A DNA stretch of 64,000 nucleotides from Aquibium oceanicum (GTDB taxonomy: Bacteria > Pseudomonadota > Alphaproteobacteria > Rhizobiales > Rhizobiaceae), in NCBI RefSeq assembly GCF_001889605.1, contig NZ_CP018171.1:3804501-3868500 (forward strand), read 5' to 3'. The notes below the pieces were generated by a model, which searched no databases, was not told where the DNA came from, and saw only the letters and a program-made list of their open reading frames with translations. Below, piece after piece: positions 16,342 through 25,559 of the stretch. A program made the translations under genes and the position numbers. Position 1 is the stretch's first letter. Each line of letters starts with the position of its first letter.

Positions 16342-18234
16342 CTACTCCGCCGCGAGCCTGTCCGCGAGGAAGCCGCCGGACTGCCGCTTCCAGAGCTGCG
16401 CATACAGCCCATCGCGGGCGAGGAGCTCGTCGTGGCTCCCCTCCTCCACAATGCGACCCTGGTCGACGATGACGAGCCGATCGAGCGCGGCGATCGTCGA
16501 CAGGCGGTGCGCGACGGCGATCACGGTACGGTTTTCCATCATTCGATAGAGATTGTCCTGGATCGCCGCCTCGATTTCCGAATCCAGCGCGGAGGTCGCC
16601 TCGTCGAGGATCAGCACCGGCGCGTTCTTCAGCATCATGCGCGCAATCGCGATGCGCTGGCGCTGACCGCCGGAAAGCTTCACGCCTCGCTCGCCAACAT
16701 AGGCGCTGAAGCCCTTGCGTCCCTTGGGGTCGGAGATGTCCTTGATGAAATCGTAGGCCGCCGCACGCCGCGCGGCCTCGGCGATCTCGGATTCCGTTGC
16801 TCCGGGACGGCCATAGGCGATGTTGTCGCGGATGGAGCGGTGCATGAGCATCGGCTCCTGGCTGACGACGCCGAACTGGTCGCGCAGCGAGGCCTGCGTC
16901 AGCCCGCGGATGTCCTGCCCGTCGAGCAGGATGCGGCCGCCCTCCACGTCGAAGAGCCGCAGGAGCAGATTGACGATCGTGGTCTTGCCGGCGCCGGACG
17001 GGCCGACCAGCGCAACGCGCTCGCCGGACCGGATGTGCAGATTGAGATTCTCGACGACGCCGCCGCCCTTGCCGTAGTGGAAGGTGACGTTCTCGAACCT
17101 TATGTCGCCCGTCGTTCGCGGCGCCGCGACCGCGCCGGGCAGATCGCGGATTGCAGGTTCGACCGAGATCGTGCCGGTGGCGTCCTGCACCGTGGCGTAG
17201 GAGCGGATAAGCCCGTTGATGTTGAACATCATCCAGCTCGACATGTTGTTGAGCCGGAACACCAACCCGAGCGCGGCTGCGATGGCGCCAGTGGATATCT
17301 CGCCCCGGGTCCAGCTCGTCACTGCGATGGCGGCGATCGATGCCATCATCAGACCATTGAGGACGGCGACGCAGGAACGCACGGTGGTGATGTTGCGGGT
17401 CAGCCGCGTCACCGCGAGATAGAAGTTCTCCAAGCCCTCGCGCACGAAGGCATGCTCGCGCCGTCCGCTGTCGAAGAGCTTCACCGCGACGATGTTGGTG
17501 AAGGAATCAACCAGCCGCCCGCTGAAGATCGACCGCTGGTCGGCGGTGGCGCGGCCGGCCTTCCTGAGTTCCGGCAGGAGGTAGCGGATGATCAGCGCGT
17601 AGCCGCCGCACCAGACCGCCAGCACGACGCCCATCAGCGGATTGAGTGCGGCGAGCAGCGTCGTCGCCAGGAAAAGGAAGGTCAGGAACGACCAGACCGA
17701 TTGCAGCACCGAAACGATGAAGTCGCCCACCGCCTCGCCGCCCTGCATGATTTTCTGCGCGATGCGGCCGGCGAAGTCGTTCTGGTAGAACTCGTAGGGC
17801 TGTTCGATGACGCGTCGGAAGGCCTGCCAGCGCACCATTGCGAAGAAACCGGGCACGATGATCTGCTGCTCGACGATCGCCGACCCGATCATCACCACCG
17901 CGCGCACGACCAGCACGAGGACGAGCAGTCCGGCGAGCTCGGGCCAGTGATCGGAAAACAGCGTTGCCGGATTGGACTGGTCGAGCAGGTCGATCAGCCA
18001 TCCGATCGCCCAGTAGAGCCCTGCATCGACCGCTCCGACCAGCCCGCCCATGATGAGGAGCAGGATGAACGGTCCTTTCGCCTGGCGGGCGAAATAGAGG
18101 ATGAACCGCCACGCATCGGTCGGCAACACGTCGCGGTCGGTGTCGTGGAACGGGTCGACGACGCCCTCTACGCGCCTCCAGAGCCGGTCACGCAGGCGGC
18201 GGTGGTCTGCATCTTCGTGGTCGCTGATTGCCAT
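16342..18234 (-). CDS. ABC exporter half-transporter (membrane plus ATPase domains)
   Basis: A 630-residue protein with an N-terminal six-helix exporter domain (about residues 40-345) and a C-terminal ATPase. The ATPase has Walker A GPSGAGKT (411-418), signature LSGGQ (520-524), Walker B LILDEATSALD (541-551) and the His switch AVAHRLST. All catalytic residues appear intact. It is related to the exporter at 18293-20140 and probably pairs with it as a heterodimer; the two are co-directional with a strong hairpin between. Substrate cannot be read from sequence. Confidence 0.92.
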   Translation of the reverse strand: MAISDHEDADHRRLRDRLWRRVEGVVDPFHDTDRDVLPTDAWRFILYFARQAKGPFILLLIMGGLVGAVDAGLYWAIGWLIDLLDQSNPATLFSDHWPELAGLLVLVLVVRAVVMIGSAIVEQQIIVPGFFAMVRWQAFRRVIEQPYEFYQNDFAGRIAQKIMQGGEAVGDFIVSVLQSVWSFLTFLFLATTLLAALNPLMGVVLAVWCGGYALIIRYLLPELRKAGRATADQRSIFSGRLVDSFTNIVAVKLFDSGRREHAFVREGLENFYLAVTRLTRNITTVRSCVAVLNGLMMASIAAIAVTSWTRGEISTGAIAAALGLVFRLNNMSSWMMFNINGLIRSYATVQDATGTISVEPAIRDLPGAVAAPRTTGDIRFENVTFHYGKGGGVVENLNLHIRSGERVALVGPSGAGKTTIVNLLLRLFDVEGGRILLDGQDIRGLTQASLRDQFGVVSQEPMLMHRSIRDNIAYGRPGATESEIAEAARRAAAYDFIKDISDPKGRKGFSAYVGERGVKLSGGQRQRIAIARMMLKNAPVLILDEATSALDSEIEAAIQDNLYRMMENRTVIAVAHRLSTIAALDRLVIVDQGRIVEEGSHDELLARDGLYAQLWKRQSGGFLADRLAAE

Positions 18235-18258
18235 TATCCGTCGCTAGCCAGTTTCGGT

Positions 18259-18285
18259 GCGGCCGCTCCTCTTCCGAGCGGCCGC
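18259..18285. promoter_or_regulatory. 10-bp hairpin between the two ABC exporter genes
   Basis: GCGGCCGCTC (18259-18268) and GAGCGGCCGC (18276-18285) are perfect arms around a 7-base loop, just after the upstream gene's stop. No T run follows, so RNA stabilisation or partial termination is as likely as full termination. Confidence 0.6.
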
Positions 18286-18292
18286 CCTTGTT

Positions 18293-20140
18293 CTATTCCG
18301 CCGCTTCCGCCGTCTCGAGATCCAGGAACCCGCCCGACTGGCGATCCCACAACTGGGCGTAAAGCCCGCTATGCGCGATCAGTTCCTCGTGCGTGCCCTC
18401 CTCGATCACCTCGCCCTTGTCCATGACGATGAGACGATCCATCGCAGCGATCGTGGACAGCCGGTGCGCGATGGCGATGACGGTCTTGCCCTCCATCAGC
18501 CGGTAGAGGTTTTCCTGGATGGCCGCCTCGACCTCGGAGTCGAGCGCCGACGTGGCCTCGTCGAGGATGAGGATCGGCGCATCCTTCAGCATGACCCGCG
18601 CTATGGCGATTCTTTGGCGCTGCCCGCCCGAGAGTTTCACCCCGCGCTCGCCGACATGGGCATCGAAGCCTTTTCGGCCCTTCGGGTCGGTCAGGGTGGC
18701 GATGAAATCCAGGGTCTCGGCCTTTCGCGCCGCCTCCAACATCATTTCCTCGGTCCCGTCAGGGCGGCCATAGAGGATGTTCTCGCGAACGGAGCGATGC
18801 AGCAGCGAGGTGTCCTGCGTGACCATACCGATGTTGGCCCGGAGGCTGTCCTGCGTGACCTGCGAGATGTCCTGGCCGTCGATCAGGACGCGGCCGCTCT
18901 CGATATCGTAGAAGCGCAGGAGCAGGTTCACCAGCGTCGACTTGCCCGCGCCAGAGCGGCCGACGACGCCCACCTTCTCACCCGGACGGATGGTGAGCGA
19001 CAGCTCCTCGATGACACCCTTCTGCTTGCCGTAGTGGAACCGGACCTTGTCGAAGACGATCTCGCCGCGATCGACGACGATTTCCTTCGCGTGCGGGCGG
19101 TCTTCCACCAGTCGCGGCAGGGAGATCGAGTTGATGCCGTCCTGCACGGTGCCGATGTTCTCGAACAGCGCCGAGAGCTCCCACATGATCCATTGCGACA
19201 TGCCCCACAGACGAAGCACGAGTGCCAGCGACACCGCCACGGCGCCGATCGACACCGCCTCCTGGAGCCAGAGCCATATGCCGAGCGTGCCCACCAAGAA
19301 CAGGCAGAGCGAGTTCAGAAGGTAGAGCAACCCGTAGAGCCCGGTCACCAGCCGCATCTGGCTGTAGACGGTGTCGAGGAAACCCTTCATTCCGTCGCGC
19401 GCATAGCCGGCCTCACGACGCGCATGGGAGAACAGCTTCACGGTCTGGATGTTGGTGTAGCTGTCGACGACGCGGCCGGTCATCAGCGAACGCGCGTCGG
19501 CCTGCCTTTCGGCGACCCTTCCCATCCGCGGTACGAAGTAGCGCATGAGCAGGACGTACCCGAAGAGCCAGCCAGCGATCGGCGCGGCCAACCTCAGATC
19601 GGCCGACCCGACGATGATGAGCACGCCGGCGAAATAGACGATGACATAGTTCATCACATCGATCAGCTTGATGACGCATTCGCGCACGGCGAGCGCCGTC
19701 TGCATCAGCTTGGTGGCGATGCGGCCGGCGAACTCGTCCTGGTAGAAGGTCATCGACTGCTTGAGCAGGTAGCGGTGCACCTGCCAGCGGATGCGCATGG
19801 GGTAGTTGCCCATGAGCACCTGCTGGTTGAGCAGCGAGTGGAACCATACCATCAGCGGCAGCGCGACGAGCACGATGGCCGCCATGCCGGCGAGCTTCAG
19901 CCCCTCCTGCTCGAGAAATGTCGCGCGGTCCCGTTCCGACAGCCAGTCGACGATGTTGCCGACGAACGAGAACATCCATACTTCGGTGATGGCGATCAGC
20001 GACATGAGGATGGCGGACGGCACCAGCCACTGCCACGAACCCTTCGTGTAGTGCAGGCAGAATGCGACCAGCGTCCTCGGCGGCTCCAGGGGTTCCTCCG
20101 GGGGGAACGGGTCGAGGCGGCTTTCAAACCAGCGGAACAT
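18293..20140 (-). CDS. ABC exporter half-transporter (membrane plus ATPase domains)
   Basis: A protein of about 615 residues with the exporter membrane domain (helices within about residues 35-310) and a C-terminal ATPase. The ATPase has Walker A GRSGAGKS, signature VKLSGGQ, Walker B LILDEATSALD and switch AIAHRLST, all intact. It is the probable partner of the 16342-18234 exporter. I chose ATG at 20140 (MFRWFESRLDPFPPEEP); a GTG eight codons earlier (20164) overlaps the TGA of a small upstream frame and could be the coupled start instead. Exported substrate unknown; lipid, peptide or drug export are all possible for this class. Confidence 0.92.
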   Translation of the reverse strand: MFRWFESRLDPFPPEEPLEPPRTLVAFCLHYTKGSWQWLVPSAILMSLIAITEVWMFSFVGNIVDWLSERDRATFLEQEGLKLAGMAAIVLVALPLMVWFHSLLNQQVLMGNYPMRIRWQVHRYLLKQSMTFYQDEFAGRIATKLMQTALAVRECVIKLIDVMNYVIVYFAGVLIIVGSADLRLAAPIAGWLFGYVLLMRYFVPRMGRVAERQADARSLMTGRVVDSYTNIQTVKLFSHARREAGYARDGMKGFLDTVYSQMRLVTGLYGLLYLLNSLCLFLVGTLGIWLWLQEAVSIGAVAVSLALVLRLWGMSQWIMWELSALFENIGTVQDGINSISLPRLVEDRPHAKEIVVDRGEIVFDKVRFHYGKQKGVIEELSLTIRPGEKVGVVGRSGAGKSTLVNLLLRFYDIESGRVLIDGQDISQVTQDSLRANIGMVTQDTSLLHRSVRENILYGRPDGTEEMMLEAARKAETLDFIATLTDPKGRKGFDAHVGERGVKLSGGQRQRIAIARVMLKDAPILILDEATSALDSEVEAAIQENLYRLMEGKTVIAIAHRLSTIAAMDRLIVMDKGEVIEEGTHEELIAHSGLYAQLWDRQSGGFLDLETAEAAE

Positions 20141-20160
20141 CGTCTTTTCTCTCGTCTTTT

Positions 20161-20460
20161 TCACTTGTGGCCCATCCGCGGACCGGTTCGAACCGGCCCG
20201 GAGGCCGCTGGCCTGGAACCCATGTGTGCGCGGGGATCTTTCGCCAAAGCCGATGCCGGCACCATCGCGCCACCCTTCCCGCCAGCAAGATGGTTCGGCT
20301 GGCCGATCCCGCCAAGGGCGGCCCGGAAGGCTGCTGACAGCCCGGCGGCGGGAACCGGCGCCGGATCGCTCGTAAAGACGACCTTACCCGCATTAGGCGC
20401 GGAGACGGCGGCGATCAGGTCGGAAGGGGCTTTGCGCCCGTAGAAGGGGTTTTTCGTCAT
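20161..20460 (-). CDS. Possible small protein upstream of the ABC exporters
   Basis: A 99-codon frame beginning MTKNPFYGRKAPSDLIAAV and continuing with Ala/Gly/Pro-rich sequence. Its TGA overlaps an in-frame GTG of the exporter gene (GTGA), the arrangement expected for coupling. Against it: only a weak ribosome binding site (GAGAG), low complexity and no recognised family. It could be a genuine short co-transcribed gene or a chance frame in high-GC leader DNA. Confidence 0.35.
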   Translation of the reverse strand: MTKNPFYGRKAPSDLIAAVSAPNAGKVVFTSDPAPVPAAGLSAAFRAALGGIGQPNHLAGGKGGAMVPASALAKDPRAHMGSRPAASGPVRTGPRMGHK

Positions 20461-20555
20461 CGCTGGAATCTCTCGCGGTCGGAAGCAGTGTTCCGGCGGA
20501 AACTCGGGCGATGAAAAAACCGTCTATGGGAAAGTTCGTCGTACCGAAGCCGCCG

Positions 20556-20612
20556 TTAGAGCGGACGCCTGTCGCGCAGGCAGAAAGAAGAAGCGTACAT
20601 CATGATACCCAT
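20556..20612 (-). CDS. Candidate 18-residue leader peptide upstream of the ABC exporters
   Basis: AGGAGG (20623-20618) lies five bases before an ATG that opens an 18-codon frame, MGIMMYASSFCLRDRRPL, ending in TAA. It is followed, about 40 bases on, by a run of six T on the minus strand. A near-consensus ribosome binding site in front of so short a frame suggests a regulatory upstream peptide for the transcript entering the exporter operon. Conservation was not tested. Confidence 0.35.
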   Translation of the reverse strand: MGIMMYASSFCLRDRRPL

Positions 20613-20741
20613 TTCTGCCTCCTGTGGTTCGGGGTTGACGATGGAGAGGCCAATAGACCAATTCGGCGACGCTGGCTACTGCTGCGATGGTCATGGCGGC
20701 TTGCTTTCGAAATGTGTTGCCCTTCCGCAACGGAATGGATC

Positions 20742-21230
20742 GTGGACTTGAAAGACGGCATCCGTATCGCTCTCTATCAGCCCGACATCGCGGGGAATAC
20801 CGGCGCGATCCTCCGCCTTGGTGCCTGCATGGGAATGGCGGTCGACGTGATCGGACCCACCGGCTTCGACATGTCCGACCGCACGCTGAGGCGCGCCGGC
20901 ATGGACTATCTCGAGATGGCAACGCTGACGCTCCACGACGACTGGACAGCCTTCAAGGCTTGGCAAAGCGCGGAAGGCCGGCGGTTGCTTCTGTTTTCGA
21001 CGAAGGCCACCCTGCCCTACACGCGCTTCGACTATCGCGCCGGCGACATCCTGCTGTTCGGCCGGGAATCGGTCGGCGTGCCGGACCATGTCCACGCCGC
21101 CGCCGACGAACGCCTGCTGATCCCGATGCCCGGTGGCGGGCGAAGCCTCAATCTGGCGATGGCTGTGGCAATGGCTGCGGGGGAGGCGGCGAGAGCAGTC
21201 AATCCGCCGTCGGCAGCCGTCTCATCGTGA
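20742..21230 (+). CDS. trmL: tRNA (cytidine(34)-2'-O)-methyltransferase TrmL
   Basis: A 162-residue SPOUT-class methyltransferase. It has IALYQPDIAGNTGAILRLGACMG at the N-terminus, LLFGRESVGVP for motif 2 and IPMPGGGRSLNLAMAVAMAAGEAAR for motif 3, which form the trefoil-knot SAM site. In E. coli TrmL modifies the wobble base of two tRNA-Leu species. The start is a GTG (20742) just before D-L-K-D-G-I-R-I-A, matching family length; the frame is open further upstream but that part is unlike TrmL. Its 3' end overlaps the convergent small gene by 32 bases. Confidence 0.93.
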   Translation: MDLKDGIRIALYQPDIAGNTGAILRLGACMGMAVDVIGPTGFDMSDRTLRRAGMDYLEMATLTLHDDWTAFKAWQSAEGRRLLLFSTKATLPYTRFDYRAGDILLFGRESVGVPDHVHAAADERLLIPMPGGGRSLNLAMAVAMAAGEAARAVNPPSAAVSS

Positions 21231-21540
21231 ACTCAATGACGTCCTCGGGGCGCTCGCACCAGCTTTCGATGGCCGTCCAGTAGGCCTGCTTGGGCCAGCG
21301 GTCGAACCATTCGCGCGCCTTTTCGCGGGCGTCGGTACGCGGCAGGGCGTATGTCTCGCGTATGAAGCCGTCCCGCGGCAGGCGCGCGCCTTCCCTGCGG
21401 TGGCGGTCGAGCCGCTTCTTCAGCCCGTCGAGCGGTGGTCTTGGCGGTGCACGCACAGAACCTCTCCTCGCTTCCTGATAGAAATCTATGGCCGGCCCCG
21501 GGAAATTGCGAGTCGATTCTGTGGCTTGGCCGATTCGCAT
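21199..21540 (-). CDS. Conserved hypothetical soluble protein
   Basis: A 113-residue protein rich in Arg and aromatic residues: [40 protein letters not shown], then [13 protein letters not shown] and [10 protein letters not shown] at the end. It has no membrane segment or signal peptide. It looks like a conserved rhizobial protein that I cannot name. It converges on trmL (32-base overlap) and its ATG at 21538-21540 is divergent from hemF, 73 bases away. The ribosome binding site is weak. Function unknown. Confidence 0.62.
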   Translation of the reverse strand: MRIGQATESTRNFPGPAIDFYQEARRGSVRAPPRPPLDGLKKRLDRHRREGARLPRDGFIRETYALPRTDAREKAREWFDRWPKQAYWTAIESWCERPEDVIEFTMRRLPTAD

Positions 21541-21613
21541 GGCACGGGTTGCGAGGACGGCTTCTCCCGGATTAAGTCGCTCGCAGCGCGAGACGCTGGC
21601 ACCGGAGAGACGA

Positions 21614-22528
21614 ATGGAACGCCCCGAGATCCCGGCTGACATGCCGCCAGACCTGGAAGGCAAGAAGGCGGCCGCGAAGGCCTGGTTCGAGGAGTTGCGC
21701 GACCGCATCTGCGCGCTCTTCGAACGGCTCGACGACGAGGTCTCCGGACCGCATTCCGACCGGGCGCCCGGACGCTTCGAACGCACGCCCTGGCAGCGCG
21801 ACGAAGGACGGGGCGGCGGCGGGATCATGTCCATGTTGCATGGCCGTGTTTTCGAGAAGGCGGGCGTGCATACCTCCACGGTCCATGGCGAGTTTTCGCC
21901 CGAATTCCGCAAGCAGATGCCCGGCGGCGAGGAAAACCCGTCCTTCTGGGCCTCCGGCATCTCGCTCATCGCGCATCCGTGGAACCCGCACGTGCCGGCC
22001 GTGCACATGAACACGCGCATGGTGGTGACGGCACGGCAGTGGTTCGGCGGCGGCGCGGACCTGACGCCGGTGCTCGACAGACGCCGCACGCAGGAGGATC
22101 GCGACACGGTCGATTTCCACGCCACGATGAAGGCGGCCTGCGACCGGAACCCGACCGTCGCCGACTATGACAAATTCAAGCGCTGGTGCGACGAATACTT
22201 CTTCCTGCCCCACCGCAACGAGGCGCGCGGGATCGGCGGGATCTTCTACGACTGGCTCCACTCTCCCGCCGACAAAGGCGGCTGGAACGCCGATTTTGCC
22301 TTCACGCAGGACGTGGGCGCAAGTTTCGCCGAAATCTATCCCGAACTCGTGCGGCGCAATTTCAACACGCAGTGGAGCGAAGCCGAGCGCGAGGAGCAGC
22401 TGGTGCGGCGCGGCCGCTATGTCGAATACAACCTCCTCTATGACCGCGGAACGACCTTCGGCCTGAAGACCGGCGGCAACGTGAATTCCATCCTTTCCTC
22501 GATGCCGCCCATGGTGAAGTGGCCGTAG
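21614..22528 (+). CDS. hemF: Oxygen-dependent coproporphyrinogen III oxidase
   Basis: A 304-residue haem-biosynthesis enzyme that oxidatively decarboxylates two propionates of coproporphyrinogen III. Recognisable family segments are [27 protein letters not shown] with [35 protein letters not shown], and [35 protein letters not shown]. The length is normal. The chosen ATG has GGAG about six bases upstream; earlier in-frame starts add non-family sequence. A trmL-hemF neighbourhood recurs in this group of bacteria (from memory). Confidence 0.96.
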   Translation: MERPEIPADMPPDLEGKKAAAKAWFEELRDRICALFERLDDEVSGPHSDRAPGRFERTPWQRDEGRGGGGIMSMLHGRVFEKAGVHTSTVHGEFSPEFRKQMPGGEENPSFWASGISLIAHPWNPHVPAVHMNTRMVVTARQWFGGGADLTPVLDRRRTQEDRDTVDFHATMKAACDRNPTVADYDKFKRWCDEYFFLPHRNEARGIGGIFYDWLHSPADKGGWNADFAFTQDVGASFAEIYPELVRRNFNTQWSEAEREEQLVRRGRYVEYNLLYDRGTTFGLKTGGNVNSILSSMPPMVKWP

Positions 22529-22639
22529 GCGATTGCGAGGCGAAAATCGTGATCGGCCTGTCGCAACAAATCCTCCGACCTCATGTTATGGTGACGTCAC
22601 CCGCCAACAAGAAGACTTGAAAAACCGAGGAGGAAAGTC

Positions 22640-22825
22640 ATGAAACAATATCATTGCGGCACCCTCGTTCCGGGGTGCGACTGGCATACGCGCCACGAGG
22701 AAGAGGCAGAGGTGATGCGTCGCGCTGTCGAACACATGCGGCAGGATCACGGCGAGGACACGATCCGCGAATCCATGATCGACGCCATCCGGTCCCGCAT
22801 CGAAAAGGTACGCGACGCCGCCTGA
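22640..22825 (+). CDS. DUF1059 family small protein
   Basis: A 61-residue protein matching DUF1059: an N-terminal CGTLVPGCDW segment with two cysteines, an acidic stretch (HEEEAEVMRRAVEHMRQDHG) and a C-terminal helix. GAGGAGGAAAG lies directly upstream of the ATG. These proteins are small, cytoplasmic and of unknown function; the Cys and His residues could bind a metal. It stands alone between hemF and the convergent cca operon. Confidence 0.85.
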   Translation: MKQYHCGTLVPGCDWHTRHEEEAEVMRRAVEHMRQDHGEDTIRESMIDAIRSRIEKVRDAA

Positions 22826-22849
22826 GCGTCCGCTACAAAGAATCCGCGG

Positions 22850-22870
22850 CGGCCGGCATCACGCCGGCCG
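22850..22870. terminator. Bidirectional terminator-like hairpin
   Basis: CGGCCGGC and GCCGGCCG arms surround an ATCAC loop in the 65 bases between the converging DUF1059 and cca genes. No long T run is present. Confidence 0.6.
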
Positions 22871-22890
22871 TTCTGCGTTGGATGGCAGCG

Positions 22891-24162
22891 CTAGACGTAG
22901 TCGCCCTTGAGGCTCTCCGCCTGCGCGAGCAGGCCATCGCGATCCGGCGCGAAACCGGCGTCCACCCAGCCTTCCTCAAGGTTCCGCAGCAGATTTCCCA
23001 TTTTGGGTCCCGCCGGAACGCCCATGGCGATCAGGTCCGCTCCGGCGACGGGAAATTTCGGCATGTCCCAACTGTCGAGGAACTTCTGCAACCGATACCA
23101 GTTGCCCGCCTCGAGCAGGGCGGCGTCGTCTTCGACTGCCCTGGCGCGCGCAGCAGCGAGCGCCAGCTTCAGGCGGTCGCCGAGGCCCTCGCGGCCAGTG
23201 CGATAGGCGAGCCTTGCGAGCTGGCTCTCCGACATCTCTGCCTTCATCTGAGGCGCCGCTGCCCAGGCGACCAGCCGGTCGCGGTCGGCATTGGATAGCT
23301 TCAGCCGCTGCGCCATCGCGGTGACGCGAACGGGGTCGGGCGGAATGATCGACGCCAGCCGCAGCACGGGGTCCGAGTGCCATCCGAGATCGCCCTCCGA
23401 CTTGACGAGGCCGTGGATGAAGTCGATCCCCCATTTCTCGCTTTCCGGAAGGATGCGCGTCAGCACGCCGGACTGCCGCATCCACAGGAGCGCGCGCGAC
23501 GGATCGGGCGCCGACAGAAGCTTCTTCAGCTCCGCCCACACGCGCTCAGCGGAAAGCGCGTCGACGCCCTCCTTGAGCCTTGCGCAGGCCTTCAGCCCTT
23601 CCGCGTCCGGCCGGCCCGAGCCGTAGTGGGCGAAGAAGCGGAAGAAGCGCAAAATGCGCAGGTAGTCCTCGCGGATCCGCGCATCGGCATCGCCGATGAA
23701 GCGGATCGTGCGGCTTTCGAGATCAGCCAGTCCGCCGACGAGATCGATGACCCTGCCATCCGCGTCCGCGTAGAGCGCATTCATGGTGAAGTCTCGCCGT
23801 TCCGCGTCCTGACGCCAGTCCCGGCCGAAACGCACCCTGGCCTTGCGACCGAAGGTCTCGACGTCGGCGCGCAGCGTGGTGACCTCGTGCGGAACGCCGC
23901 CCGCGATCACCGTCACCGTGCCGTGCTCGTAGCCGGTCGGAACTGCCTTGAAGCCGGCTCGCTCGGCCCGGTCGATCGTCTCGTCCGGAAGCGTGGTCGT
24001 GGCGATGTCGATGTCGCCGGTCGGCTCGCCGAGGAGTGTGTTGCGCACAGCGCCGCCGGCTACGCGTGCTTCCTCGCCACCCTCGTTCAGGAGCGCGAGC
24101 AGCTTCTGCAGCGAGGGATCGGCGAGCCATTCCGCGCGTCCGGCGATGGAAATGTCGCTCAC
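22891..24162 (-). CDS. cca: CCA tRNA nucleotidyltransferase
   Basis: A 423-residue class II nucleotidyltransferase that adds or repairs the 3' CCA of tRNAs. It shows VAGGAVRN (36-41), the metal-binding D50-I-D52 in GDIDIATT, the RRDFTMNAL segment for sugar and base recognition, and the downstream EDYLRILRFFRF motif. The start is a GTG that overlaps the TGA of the upstream Nudix gene (GTGA), so the two are translationally coupled. Last of three genes: DUF1285, Nudix, cca. Confidence 0.95.
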   Translation of the reverse strand: MSDISIAGRAEWLADPSLQKLLALLNEGGEEARVAGGAVRNTLLGEPTGDIDIATTTLPDETIDRAERAGFKAVPTGYEHGTVTVIAGGVPHEVTTLRADVETFGRKARVRFGRDWRQDAERRDFTMNALYADADGRVIDLVGGLADLESRTIRFIGDADARIREDYLRILRFFRFFAHYGSGRPDAEGLKACARLKEGVDALSAERVWAELKKLLSAPDPSRALLWMRQSGVLTRILPESEKWGIDFIHGLVKSEGDLGWHSDPVLRLASIIPPDPVRVTAMAQRLKLSNADRDRLVAWAAAPQMKAEMSESQLARLAYRTGREGLGDRLKLALAAARARAVEDDAALLEAGNWYRLQKFLDSWDMPKFPVAGADLIAMGVPAGPKMGNLLRNLEEGWVDAGFAPDRDGLLAQAESLKGDYV

Positions 24163-24788
24163 GCGTAGAGTCTCTCGTAGAGTGTCCGCAGGATGCCGGC
24201 CGTCACGCCCCAGATGTACCGCTCGCCATGCGGCATGGTGTAGAAGAAGCGCTCCCGCTCCTGCCAGATGCGGCTTTCGCGGCGGTGGTTCGCCGGATCC
24301 ATCAGGAAGCGCAGCGGAACCTCGAAGGCGTCGTCCACCTCGTCCTGGTTGATCGTCAGCAGGAAGCCCGGACGCACGGTCGCGAGCACCGGCGCGATGC
24401 GATAGCCGCTGCCGGTCAGGTAGTCTGGCATGCGGCCGATGACGTCGATGAAGGATGCGCCGAGGCCGATCTCCTCCGCAGTCTCCCTCAGAGCCGCATG
24501 TTCCGGCGTCGCGTCCTCGGGATCGATACGCCCGCCCGGGAAAGCGATCTGGCCGGAATGGCTGCGCAGCTTCTCGGTCCGCTTGGTGAGGAGCACCGTC
24601 GCCTCTTCGCCACGGTCGACGACCGGAACCAAGACCGCCGCGTCCCGCAGGCGGTCGCGCGCGATGAGGTCCTCGGACGACGGGTTGAAGAGATGGTCGC
24701 CGAGTTCCAGGTCGTGCGGCGCCTGTTCGCGCAAAGCGCGCTGCCTGAAGTCAAAAGCGGTAAAGGCGGACAGGGTCGTAGCGACCAT
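24159..24788 (-). CDS. Nudix hydrolase, CoA pyrophosphatase type
   Basis: A 209-residue protein with LLTKRTEKLRSHSGQIAFPGG, the extra signature of CoA-type Nudix enzymes, running into the Nudix box GGRIDPEDATPEHAALRETAEEIGL with all catalytic glutamates. It probably hydrolyses CoA and derivatives to phosphopantetheine and 3',5'-ADP. The start ATG at 24788 lies two bases after the DUF1285 stop. The longer frame upstream is out of register with family homology and was not used. Confidence 0.9.
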   Translation of the reverse strand: MVATTLSAFTAFDFRQRALREQAPHDLELGDHLFNPSSEDLIARDRLRDAAVLVPVVDRGEEATVLLTKRTEKLRSHSGQIAFPGGRIDPEDATPEHAALRETAEEIGLGASFIDVIGRMPDYLTGSGYRIAPVLATVRPGFLLTINQDEVDDAFEVPLRFLMDPANHRRESRIWQERERFFYTMPHGERYIWGVTAGILRTLYERLYA

Positions 24789-24790
24789 CG

Positions 24791-25420
24791 TCAGCGGCTC
24801 CGCCGTTCCAGCTCCGCCGCCGGCATGATAGGGAAGACCTCTCCCTTCGAGCGGATGGCGAACATGGTCGTTCCGTCGATCTCGATCTCCTCGCCATGGT
24901 TGACGAGTTCGTACATCACCGGCCTTGCGACCAGCGCCTCCAGCCTGCCTCTGACAAGCAGGTATGGCTTCAGCCCGCCTGTCTCCTTCTCGTCGACGAA
25001 GCGGATCGGATGTTCCGATCCCGCCTCGACCACATCCCCGACATTGGTGCGGAAGGTCATGACCTGACTGTCGCCCTCCCGCGACACGTCGACCTCGACT
25101 GCGACGAACGGCGCGTCCTCGACGCGGATGCCGACCCGCTCGACCGGCGTGACCAGATAGGTCTTGCCGTCCTCGTCCTTGCGCAGAACGGTGGAGAACA
25201 GCTGCACCAGCGCGTGGCGGCCGATCGGTGTGCCCATGTAGAACCAGGTGCCGTCCGCCTTTATCTCCATGTCGAGATCGCCGCAGAAGTCGGGGTTCCA
25301 TTTGTCGACCGGGGGGAGCCCCTTGCCGGCACGCGATGCACGCGAGACCAGCGCCGCCAGACCGGCGGCGTCACCGGCAGCGCCGAGACCGCCGCCGTCC
25401 TTGTGGATATCCTGAGCCAT
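24791..25420 (-). CDS. DUF1285 domain protein
   Basis: A 209-residue soluble protein with CGDLDMEIKADGTWFYMGTPIGR, diagnostic for DUF1285, and a C-terminal half rich in beta strands. No enzymatic function is established for the family. The ATG at 25420 (MAQDIHKDGG) was preferred over longer extensions whose sequence is compositionally odd. It is the first gene of the leftward DUF1285-Nudix-cca operon and is divergent from the MoxR operon, so both promoters lie in the 139 bases between. Confidence 0.85.
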   Translation of the reverse strand: MAQDIHKDGGGLGAAGDAAGLAALVSRASRAGKGLPPVDKWNPDFCGDLDMEIKADGTWFYMGTPIGRHALVQLFSTVLRKDEDGKTYLVTPVERVGIRVEDAPFVAVEVDVSREGDSQVMTFRTNVGDVVEAGSEHPIRFVDEKETGGLKPYLLVRGRLEALVARPVMYELVNHGEEIEIDGTTMFAIRSKGEVFPIMPAAELERRSR

Positions 25421-25559
25421 GGTCACGAAATAGTCACTCTCGTTGCGCTTGTCAGCCGCAGAGGCCGATTTAAGTTCAACGCAGAGATACCGCAAAGGTG
25501 CGAATCGGAGGAACATGCTTCGGGCAACAGGTTCATAGGCCAGCAGAGGATTGAGCGGC

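Noticed and set aside
18257-20443. A 728-codon open frame antisense to the ABC exporter
   Set aside because: Repetitive Asp/His/Arg/Gln-rich translation typical of the complementary strand of a coding gene; no motif.
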